A stretch of 64,000 bases of DNA, from positions 682,001 through 746,000 of the forward strand of contig NZ_BNAR01000001.1 of NCBI RefSeq assembly GCF_014653695.1, read 5' to 3'. The DNA comes from Lentzea cavernae. GTDB taxonomy: Bacteria > Actinomycetota > Actinomycetes > Mycobacteriales > Pseudonocardiaceae. Both the position numbers and the translations under genes were made by a program. This document shows positions 57,621 through 64,000 of the stretch, piece by piece. Position 1 is the first letter of the stretch, and every line of letters starts with the position of its first letter. Under the pieces are notes generated by a model. The model had not been told where the DNA came from, searched no databases, and was given only the letters and a program-made list of their open reading frames with translations.

Positions 57621-57729
57621 GCGATCTTTGATAACAGCGGAATACCCGCAGGTCGATCGGCCTGTCAGCCCATCGGGGTTCACGTCTGTGACTAGGCTGC
57701 TCAGACCCGACTCCACTGGGGAGAACCGC

Positions 57730-58569
57730 ATGGAAACTCACGTTCTCGAGACAGACGGCGCCGCCATCACGTACGACGTGAGCGGCGAGGGCCGGCCGTT
57801 GATGATGATCGGCCAGCCCATGGACGCCAGCGGCTTCACGGCCCTGCGCGCCCAGTTCCCCGACCGCTTGGTGATCACCTACGACCCGCGCGGCATCGGC
57901 AGGAGCACCCGCTCGGACGGCCGCACCGACAACACGCCGCAGACCCAGGCGGCCGACGTGCACGCGGTGATCGAGGCCGTGGGCGGTCCGGTCGACCTGT
58001 TCGCTTCCAGCGGCGGCGCGGTCACCGCGCTCGAACTGGTGGCGGCCTACCCGGCCGACGTCGTCACCCTCGTGGCGCACGAGCCGCCGCTGATCGACGT
58101 GCTGCCCGACGCGGCGGCGGCCCGCAAGGCCCGCGACGCGTTCATGGACGCGTACCAGGCCAATGGCTGGGGCGCGGGCATGGCGGCGTTCATGCAGATG
58201 AGCTCGTACCAGGGCGAGTACACCGACGAGTACTTCGCGCTGCCGCTGCCGGACCCGGCGCAGTTCGGGATGCCGTCCGAGGACGACGGCAAGCGCGACG
58301 ACCCGTTGCTCGGGAACTCCTCGCTGGCCATCACCGACTACCAGCCGCGGGTGCAGGACCTGGCCGCCGCGCCCACCCGCGTCGTGCTCGCCGTGGGCGA
58401 GGAGACCGGCGACGCGTTCACCGCGCGCACGGCTCGCTACACCGCGAAGCTGCTCGGCCAGGAGGCCGTCGTGTTCCCCAGCCACCACGGCGGGTTCATC
58501 GGCGGCGAGTTCGGTTACGCGGGCAAGCCCGAGGAGTTCGCGGTCAAGCTCCGCGAAGTGCTCGGCTGA
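57730..58569 (+). CDS. alpha/beta hydrolase
   Basis: The 279-aa protein has an alpha/beta-hydrolase core with YDPRGIGRST, nucleophile elbow LFASSGGAVTALEL and terminal His region PSHHGGFIGGE. GGGGAGAACC precedes the ATG at 57730. It is divergent from the SDR gene. Substrate unknown. Confidence 0.82.
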   Translation: METHVLETDGAAITYDVSGEGRPLMMIGQPMDASGFTALRAQFPDRLVITYDPRGIGRSTRSDGRTDNTPQTQAADVHAVIEAVGGPVDLFASSGGAVTALELVAAYPADVVTLVAHEPPLIDVLPDAAAARKARDAFMDAYQANGWGAGMAAFMQMSSYQGEYTDEYFALPLPDPAQFGMPSEDDGKRDDPLLGNSSLAITDYQPRVQDLAAAPTRVVLAVGEETGDAFTARTARYTAKLLGQEAVVFPSHHGGFIGGEFGYAGKPEEFAVKLREVLG

Positions 58570-58594
58570 GGATTGCGGCGGCCTTCACCGCGCC

Positions 58595-58680
58595 GTCGGC
58601 GACAGCGGCACGATCCGGTCGAGGTTTCCACCGGATCGTGTCGCTGGAGGCCACCCGGTCGACGGCCGCGTGTCGCCGAC
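58595..58680. terminator. nested hairpin between convergent hydrolase and Gfo/Idh/MocA genes
   Basis: AGCGGCACGATCCGGT (58604-58619) pairs with ACCGGATCGTGTCGCT (58630-58645) with one wobble pair. An outer GTCGGCGAC (58595-58603) matches GTCGCCGAC (58672-58680). Strong bidirectional terminator. Confidence 0.7.
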
Positions 58681-58689
58681 CTGAACGGA

Positions 58690-59601
58690 TCATCGCAGGA
58701 AGGCCTCGACCACCTCGGCCACGCGCCGTCCGCTGGCGAAGTCCGCGAGGTCACGCGGGTGCTCGCCGCGCACGGCCTGCGCGAACAACGTGAGCCGCGA
58801 GTAGTCCGACCCGGTCTGCTCCAGCGGCACGCGCTCCCACGGGCCGCCGTCCGAAGTGGACAGCAGAGCCCACTGGTCGAGGCGCAGCGACCGTTCGGTG
58901 CCCCAGGCGGTCCACTCGTAGACCTCGGGCCCGGCCAGTCCGGAGAACGCCGACACGTGCACCGGCACACCGCCGCCCCGCAGCACACCGCGTGCCGCCA
59001 CCTCGGCCGCACCGGGTTCGGGGAAGTCCGACGACACGGACTCGACGGTGAGCGGGCCGAGCACCCGGTCGGTCAGGTAGACGAAGTGCGACAGCACCTC
59101 GCGCACGAACCCGCCCTGCTCGGACCGCGACAGCCAGGCCGCCTCCGCCTGGAACGCCCTGGGCCAGCGCGGGAACTGCAACCGGATCTCGATCCCCCGC
59201 AACGCGCCCAGCTCGGCCAGCCGCCGCTCGATCTCGATCGTCGCCACCATGTCCGACAACGCGAAGTTCACCGCGTTCGGGCGGCCGGTGGCGGCGTCGG
59301 CCATCGCACGGGCCTCGTCGAGGTCGACGGCCAGCGGCTTCTCGCAGAACACCGCCTTGCCCGCCTCGAAGGCCTTCAGCACGAGCCCGGCGTGCGACGC
59401 GGGTGGCGTCGAGACGTACACGGCGTCCACATCGGACAGCACGTCGTCCAGCGAGGTGACGACGGGGACTTCGAGCGCGCGGGGTGCGACGTCGACGCCC
59501 GCGACCACGGTGAAGCCGGGATGTGACCTCGCCGCCGTCAGCATCCGGGTGCCCATGGCTCCCAGGCCGACGACGGCGAGGCGAATCGGATCAGCGATCA
59601 T
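58690..59601 (-). CDS. Gfo/Idh/MocA family oxidoreductase
   Basis: The 303-aa protein has the Rossmann motif AVVGLGAMGTRML, VYVSTPPASH and the EKPLAVDLDEA motif (Lys of the catalytic triad), typical of sugar/inositol-type dehydrogenases. The rest is the GFO C-terminal domain. The ATG at 59601 starts the recognisable Rossmann fold. Substrate unknown. Confidence 0.88.
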   Translation of the reverse strand: MIADPIRLAVVGLGAMGTRMLTAARSHPGFTVVAGVDVAPRALEVPVVTSLDDVLSDVDAVYVSTPPASHAGLVLKAFEAGKAVFCEKPLAVDLDEARAMADAATGRPNAVNFALSDMVATIEIERRLAELGALRGIEIRLQFPRWPRAFQAEAAWLSRSEQGGFVREVLSHFVYLTDRVLGPLTVESVSSDFPEPGAAEVAARGVLRGGGVPVHVSAFSGLAGPEVYEWTAWGTERSLRLDQWALLSTSDGGPWERVPLEQTGSDYSRLTLFAQAVRGEHPRDLADFASGRRVAEVVEAFLR

Positions 59602-59606
59602 GCGCC

Positions 59607-60674
59607 CTATTCTGCAGGTGCCCAGGCCTTCGACAGCTTCACCCGTCCACCGGTCTGCAGCAGCGAGCCGGTGTAGAGCCGCGACGCGACCAGCAGGATC
59701 GCCACGACGGTGACCGCGAGGATGGCGAGTGAGAGCAGTGCCTCCCACGCCGCGGCCTGCTGGGCGAACAACCGCACCGGCATCGCGACGCCGGCCGTGA
59801 ACGGCACGAACGACATCACCTTGAGCACGGCCGGGTTCTCGTAGAAGAACTGCACGCCGAAGTACGGGCCCATCACCGCGATCATGACCAGGCCCATCGT
59901 CGAGCCGAGGTCCTCCTGGCGGCTGACGAGCGCGCCCGCGACCGCCCACATCGACGAGATCAGCACGAACCCGAACATCAGGAACGGGATGAACCAGCCC
60001 AGCGCGGGCGCGACCACCCCCAGCAGTTCGCCGAGACCCGCGACGCGCAACGCGATCGGCGCCGCGAGCGCCAGCACCACGACCTGGCCGAGCGTGAGGA
60101 TCGTGTGCCCGAGGATCTTGCCCGCGAGCAGCGCCCGCACCGGCACGGTCGACACGAGGATCTCCACGATCCGCGTCTGCTTCTCGGTCACGGTGCTCTG
60201 CGCGATGGCCGCGCCGCCCATGCCGAACATGAGGAACACCAACCCGAACACGATCACCGTGACGGACCGCTGACCGGAGGTCACCGCCGAGGCGTCCAGC
60301 AGTTCCACCGGAGGCGACTCGACGAGCTGGCGGATCACGCTGTTCGGCGGGTCGTTGAGCGCGAGGACCTTGATCCCGGCGCCGTCCGGCACGATCGCCG
60401 CCTCGACGTCGTCGGCCCTGACCAGGTCGGCGGCTTCCTGCACGCTGCCGACCTCGCGCACGTCGAGCGCCTTGCCCTGCACCGCCTGCGAGGCGGAGCC
60501 GACGACGGCGACCTTCGGGTCGTCACCGCCGAAGACCGTCGGCAGCACGGTGAGCGCGAACAACCCGACGACGGTGAAGAGGAAGCCGATCCAGAAGCCC
60601 TTGGTGCCGACCAGGGTCTTCATCTCGCGTTCGGCGACGAGCCACGTCGCCTGGCTGAAGGACGCGCGGGCCAT
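59607..60674 (-). CDS. ABC-2 type exporter permease (NatB-like)
   Basis: The 355-aa protein has one N-terminal helix, an extracellular domain, and five C-terminal helices, including VTEKQTRIVEILVSTVPVRALLAGKILGH (shown in part), the ABC-2 signature of NatB/YhaP exporters. It pairs with the ATPase gene just upstream (1-bp gap). Substrate unknown. Confidence 0.87.
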   Translation of the reverse strand: MARASFSQATWLVAEREMKTLVGTKGFWIGFLFTVVGLFALTVLPTVFGGDDPKVAVVGSASQAVQGKALDVREVGSVQEAADLVRADDVEAAIVPDGAGIKVLALNDPPNSVIRQLVESPPVELLDASAVTSGQRSVTVIVFGLVFLMFGMGGAAIAQSTVTEKQTRIVEILVSTVPVRALLAGKILGHTILTLGQVVVLALAAPIALRVAGLGELLGVVAPALGWFIPFLMFGFVLISSMWAVAGALVSRQEDLGSTMGLVMIAVMGPYFGVQFFYENPAVLKVMSFVPFTAGVAMPVRLFAQQAAAWEALLSLAILAVTVVAILLVASRLYTGSLLQTGGRVKLSKAWAPAE

Positions 60675-60675
60675 G

Positions 60676-61545
60676 TCAGATCACTTCCTTGAAGATCTCG
60701 TCCAGCGTGGGCACGACCGGCGTGAAGGAGCGGACCTCGCCGCGGTCCAGCGCCGCCCTGAGCACCTGCTGGGGTGCCGACTCGAACACGGCGCGCGGCC
60801 CGTCGAGGTCCAGGATCGTCACGCCGGGCACGTCGCGGACCCAGCCCGCGTCCTGCTCGACGACGATCTCGTAGCGCTCGCCCGCGTGCCTGGTGCGCAG
60901 GTCCTCGCGCGACCCGTTCGCCACGATCCGTCCCTTTGAGATGATCACGACGTCGTCGCAGAGCCGTTCCACGATCGCGAGCTGGTGGCTCGAGAACAGC
61001 ACGGGAACGCCGTTGGCGGCGCGCTTGCGCAGCACGTCCAGCACGGTCTCGACGGCGATCGGGTCGAGGCCGGAGAACGGCTCGTCGAGGATCAGCACGT
61101 CCGGGTCGTGCACCAGTGCGGCCGCGATCTGCACGCGCTGCTGGTTGCCGAGCGAGAGCTCCTCGAGCCGGTCGCCCGCGCGCCCGGTGAGCTCCAGGTC
61201 CTCCAGCAGCTCCTCGGTGTTGCGCTGCGCGGTCTCGCGGTCGACGCCGTGCAACCGCGCCAGCCACGTGATCTGGTCGCGCACCTTCATCTTCGGGTAG
61301 AGCCCGCGCTCCTCCGGCATGTAACCGAAGTCCGGCCGGTTGTCCGGCCGGACCTCGGCTCCCTTCCAGCTCACCGCACCCCCGTGCGCGGCGAGCACCC
61401 CGAGCACGATGCGCATCGTGGTGGTCTTGCCCGACCCGTTGGCGCCCAGGAAGCCCGTCATGCGGCCGGGCCGCACGTCGAAGCTCACCTCGTCGAGCAC
61501 CTTGTGATCGCCGAAGCTCCGGCTGATCCCCCTGACAGTCAACAT
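60676..61545 (-). CDS. ABC transporter ATP-binding protein (NatA-like)
   Basis: The 289-aa ATPase has Walker A GANGSGKTT, signature LSLGNQQRV, Walker B VLILDEPFSGLDP and the switch His (FSSHQLAIVE). A C-terminal regulatory extension of about 80 aa is typical of NatA/CcmA-like exporters. It forms an exporter with the ABC-2 permease. Confidence 0.9.
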   Translation of the reverse strand: MLTVRGISRSFGDHKVLDEVSFDVRPGRMTGFLGANGSGKTTTMRIVLGVLAAHGGAVSWKGAEVRPDNRPDFGYMPEERGLYPKMKVRDQITWLARLHGVDRETAQRNTEELLEDLELTGRAGDRLEELSLGNQQRVQIAAALVHDPDVLILDEPFSGLDPIAVETVLDVLRKRAANGVPVLFSSHQLAIVERLCDDVVIISKGRIVANGSREDLRTRHAGERYEIVVEQDAGWVRDVPGVTILDLDGPRAVFESAPQQVLRAALDRGEVRSFTPVVPTLDEIFKEVI

Positions 61546-61634
61546 GGGAGGAACAGTAGGTCGGCGCGTTCAAGATCGCGTCCGCCGCGCGGCATCATCC
61601 TCGCGGAGGACCCCTTACGGGCTAACGTGCCCGC

Positions 61635-62108
61635 ATGACGACCTTCCGGCTGGCCGCCTACGCCGTGGCGATCGAGAACGACCGCGTGCTGCTCGTCCGT
61701 TCCGTGTCAGCGTTCGACGAGGGCCACTGGTCGTTGCCCGGCGGCGCGGTGGAGCACGGCGAGGACCCGTTCGACGCGGTGGTGCGGGAGGTCGCCGAGG
61801 AGACCGGCTGCGTCGCGGAGGTCGAACGCCTGCTGGGCGTGGACTCCCGGGTCGTCCTCGCGGAGGAACGGCACATGCCCGAGAAGGGGCCGCACCAGAA
61901 CGTCGGCGTCTTCTACGGCGTCCGGATCACCGGCGAACCGCGGCCGGAGCCGAACGGCGCGACCGCCGATCCTGTGTGGACACCGCTCGCCGGGGTCGCC
62001 GGACTGCGCCGCGCCTCGCTGGTCGACGTCGGGCTCGCGCTCGCCCTGGGAACGCCGCCGACCGGGCACGTCGCCGCGGTTCCGGTCGGCGGCCTGGTCG
62101 TTCACTGA
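61635..62108 (+). CDS. Nudix hydrolase
   Basis: The 157-aa protein has the Nudix box spread over [23 protein letters not shown] (Gx5Ex7REUxEExGU), with catalytic Glu residues. It hydrolyses nucleoside diphosphate-linked substrates such as ADP-ribose or mutagenic dNTPs. It converges on fdhD with a 7-bp overlap. Confidence 0.9.
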   Translation: MTTFRLAAYAVAIENDRVLLVRSVSAFDEGHWSLPGGAVEHGEDPFDAVVREVAEETGCVAEVERLLGVDSRVVLAEERHMPEKGPHQNVGVFYGVRITGEPRPEPNGATADPVWTPLAGVAGLRRASLVDVGLALALGTPPTGHVAAVPVGGLVVH

Positions 62109-62944
62109 CGAACGCCGGCCGCGACCCCCAGCCGGTGGCCTCCCGTGTAGACGTTCATCGACGTCCCGCGCAGGAACCCGACGAGCGTCACGCCCATCTC
62201 CTCCGCGAGGTCCGCGGCCAGCGACGAGGGCGCGGAGACCGCGGTGAGCACCGGAATCCCGGCCATGACCGCCTTCTGCACCAGCTCGAACGACGCCCGC
62301 CCGCTCACCTGCAGCACGGTGCTCCTGAGCGGCAGCCGGCCGTTGCGGGTGGCCCAGCCGACGACCTTGTCGACCGCGTTGTGCCGGCCGACGTCCTCGC
62401 GCAGGCACAGCAGGTTCCCCCGGTCGTCGAACAACCCGGCGGCGTGCAGACCGCCGGTGCGGTCGAAGACCCGTTGCGCGGCACGGAGTTTCGTCGGGAA
62501 CTCGGTGATCGTCCTCGGGTCGAGCCGGATCGGGTCGTCCGCCACCTGCCAGGTCGCGACGGTGCGCACGGCGTCCAGGCTCGCCTTGCCGCACAGCCCG
62601 CACGACGAGGTGGTGTAGAAGTTCCGCTCGATCGACGGGTCCGGCGGCGCGACGCCGTCCGCGAGCCCGACGTCGAGCACGTTGTAGGTGTTGCTGCCAT
62701 CGGCCGTGGCGCCCGCGCAGTAGCGGATGGACGTGATGTCCGACGGCGCGCGCACCACTCCCTCGCTGACGAGGAATCCCGCGGCGAGGTCGAAGTCGTC
62801 ACCCGGCGTGCGCATGGTCACGGCGAGGGACTTGCCCCGCACGCGGATCTCCAGCGGTTCCTCGGCCGCCAGCGTGTCCGGTCGCACGGTGACCGCGTCG
62901 TCCACCAGCCGCACCACGCGCCGCCTGCTCGTCACCCGTCCCAT
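62102..62944 (-). CDS. fdhD: formate dehydrogenase accessory sulfurtransferase FdhD
   Basis: The 280-aa protein has the catalytic CGLCG motif at Cys115/Cys118 ([10 protein letters not shown]), the [12 protein letters not shown] substrate loop, and [15 protein letters not shown] motif of FdhD. FdhD transfers sulfur to the Mo cofactor for formate dehydrogenase. The ATG at 62944 has AGGGAGGG 6 bp upstream. It acts on the formate dehydrogenase at 28648-33263 in trans and follows an OFA-type carrier gene. Confidence 0.92.
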   Translation of the reverse strand: MGRVTSRRRVVRLVDDAVTVRPDTLAAEEPLEIRVRGKSLAVTMRTPGDDFDLAAGFLVSEGVVRAPSDITSIRYCAGATADGSNTYNVLDVGLADGVAPPDPSIERNFYTTSSCGLCGKASLDAVRTVATWQVADDPIRLDPRTITEFPTKLRAAQRVFDRTGGLHAAGLFDDRGNLLCLREDVGRHNAVDKVVGWATRNGRLPLRSTVLQVSGRASFELVQKAVMAGIPVLTAVSAPSSLAADLAEEMGVTLVGFLRGTSMNVYTGGHRLGVAAGVRQ

Positions 62945-63338
62945 GAGCACCCTCCCTGCAGATCGCGACGCACTCGTCGAGCAGGCGCCGCAACACCTCG
63001 TCCCCGGACATCGCCCTGACTGCCTTGGCCACGACCCAGCCGCGCGGCCACCACCTCGGCGCGTCGATCCCGGCCCTTCGCGTGCAATGGGCCATCAGGC
63101 GTTCGGCGGACGCCTTGCGCGTCCCGATCACCTTGGTGGCGAACGGAAGCAACCGCCGCCGTCCCTCCTCTGTGGACTGGTCGTTCACGCAACGGGCCAC
63201 GCACGCCAGCACCGGGTGCACGCACGCGGGCCGGTCCGACCACACCTCGCCCGCGAGCACGGACGTCAGCTCCATCAGGCAACAGCCGTCCGCCGGCGTC
63301 CGGTGCCAGCCCCTCGAGAGCCGCGGCACGCGGCTCAC
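62799..63338 (-). CDS. Cys-containing small protein between OFA carrier and fdhD
   Basis: The 179-aa product has [18 protein letters not shown] and [15 protein letters not shown] in the N-terminal half, with clustered Cys that could bind metal, then a basic helical middle. Its frame stays open into fdhD (overlap about 146 bp), so the true C-terminus may be shorter or the overlap real; the last ~45 residues look unlike normal coding. The GTG start overlaps the MFS stop (GTGA). No family name assigned. Confidence 0.55.
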   Translation of the reverse strand: MSRVPRLSRGWHRTPADGCCLMELTSVLAGEVWSDRPACVHPVLACVARCVNDQSTEEGRRRLLPFATKVIGTRKASAERLMAHCTRRAGIDAPRWWPRGWVVAKAVRAMSGDEVLRRLLDECVAICREGAHGTGDEQAARGAAGGRRGHRATGHAGGRGTAGDPRAGQVPRRDHAHAG

Positions 63339-64000
63339 AGACGCGGCCTTCCCGGCTGGGACAGGTGTGCCGTGAGCACCGCGCCCGCCAGGCCGAGCAC
63401 GCCCGCCGCGATGAACGCGAACGCCGGTCCTTGCGAAGCGAGGACGACCGCGGCGATCAGCGCGCCTGCGGCCTTGGCGGTGTACAGGACGCCGAAGTTC
63501 CGCGCGCCGTGCGTCTCGCCGAAGTACTCCCGGGTGACGCCGACCAGCAACGAGTAGCAGCAGCCGGTGCCGAGACCGGCGAGGGTGGCTCCGATGAGCA
63601 GGCCGGGAACGTTCTGGGAGTACAGCAGCACGAACTGCGCCAGCCCGCCGGTCGCCAGCGTCCAGACCAGGGCCCTGCGGCGGCCGACCCTGTCGGAGAT
63701 CCACCCGACCAGCACGCGCCCGGTGCCCGTCGCCGCGGCCAGCGTGGCGAGTGCGACGACCCCGAGCACCCGGTCTCCCACGAACAACGGCAGGTACGCC
63801 AGGTCGTAGAGGGACACGGCCGCCGCGAACGCGACACCGCCGTACAGCCACCAGAACGTGCCGCACCGCATGGCTTCGTGCGTCCGGAACTCCTTGAGCG
63901 CCGACCTGTTCGGCACCCGAGCCCGGTCGAGCGCCCACTCGCGCGGCGGGACGTGCGGCGGCCACCAGTGTTCGGGCGGGTCCTTCATCAACGACCCCGC
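63335..64000 (-). CDS. OFA-family (oxalate/formate antiporter-like) MFS carrier, C-terminal part
   Basis: The frame remains open to the window edge, so only the C-terminal ~222 aa are seen. The N-terminal visible part KDPPEHWWPPHVPP is the conserved cytoplasmic loop W-P-P motif of OFA carriers. Six hydrophobic helices follow, including RVLVGWISDRVGRRRALV and GTGCCYSLLVGVTREYFGE. OFA family includes OxlT of Oxalobacter. Linkage to fdhD and presence of frc/oxc in the window support oxalate/formate exchange, not proven. Confidence 0.75.
   Translation of the reverse strand, partial: AGSLMKDPPEHWWPPHVPPREWALDRARVPNRSALKEFRTHEAMRCGTFWWLYGGVAFAAAVSLYDLAYLPLFVGDRVLGVVALATLAAATGTGRVLVGWISDRVGRRRALVWTLATGGLAQFVLLYSQNVPGLLIGATLAGLGTGCCYSLLVGVTREYFGETHGARNFGVLYTAKAAGALIAAVVLASQGPAFAFIAAGVLGLAGAVLTAHLSQPGRPRL

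Noticed and set aside
57373..57729. N-terminal extension of the alpha/beta hydrolase
   Set aside because: It overlaps the divergent SDR gene on the other strand and has no hydrolase-like sequence; the ATG at 57730 follows a GGGGAGAA site.
1..64000. CRISPR arrays, prophage, insertion sequences, biosynthetic gene clusters
   Set aside because: No regularly spaced repeats, integrase/transposase genes, terminal inverted repeats, or PKS/NRPS/terpene/RiPP enzymes were found on reading both strands.

Overview
The window is GC-rich (about 70%) chromosomal DNA from a filamentous actinobacterium. GTG starts are frequent, genes are packed with 1-4 bp start/stop overlaps, and there are AfsR/SARP regulators, an EspR-like regulator and ESX (type VII) substrates. 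The mix best fits Pseudonocardiales (Lentzea, Saccharothrix or Actinosynnema-like), but this is inferred from gene content only. I found no rRNA, tRNA, CRISPR array, insertion sequence or prophage.

Layout. 1-5500: VOC and YCII proteins, then a four-gene cassette (solute-binding-like anchor protein, TelA, VWA lipoprotein, small membrane protein). 5500-16260: an IclR regulator divergent from a ten-gene catabolic operon: OpuC-type ABC transporter, formaldehyde-activating-enzyme homologue, beta-hydroxyacid dehydrogenase, aldehyde dehydrogenase, SDR, AGPS-like FAD oxidase and FGGY kinase; the last three recall E. coli ygcW-ygcU-ygcE. 16300-26070: three large or SARP-type regulators (one with an in-frame TTA codon), a secreted protein, a GH3 glycosidase and a TetR regulator. 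26080-33270: a minus-strand operon for an NAD-linked, Cys-type molybdenum formate dehydrogenase split over three genes, followed by an aldehyde dehydrogenase and an acyl-CoA dehydrogenase-like gene. 33360-37500: TetR with an alpha/beta hydrolase, then an EspR-like/ImmA/membrane-protein operon and a secreted protein. 37500-50270: PanE-like reductase, GntR regulator, a 66-aa protein, TerC, an atypical Nramp-like transporter, and acyl-CoA ligase (ADP-forming), formyl-CoA transferase and oxalyl-CoA decarboxylase-like genes, divergent from a sucCD-like pair. 50270-54040: six genes for ESX substrates and an EspG-like protein. 54135-62100: HTH-NACHT membrane protein, DedA, SDR, hydrolase, Gfo/Idh/MocA oxidoreductase, ABC exporter, Nudix. 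62100-64000: fdhD, a Cys-containing protein, and the C-terminal half of an OFA-family MFS carrier cut by the window edge.

The main story is oxalate and formate catabolism. Oxalate would be activated by Frc, decarboxylated to formyl-CoA, released as formate and oxidised by the formate dehydrogenase, with FdhD as its maturation factor. A PanE-like enzyme could supply an oxalyl-CoA reduction branch. A shared operator-like sequence, TTGCATAC followed by GTATG, occurs before the formate dehydrogenase operon, between panE and gntR, before the 66-aa gene, and between oxc and sucC. This suggests one GntR regulon linking genes spread over 15 kb. The second notable system is the IclR/OpuC/Fae/YgcWUE-like operon, whose substrate is unknown.
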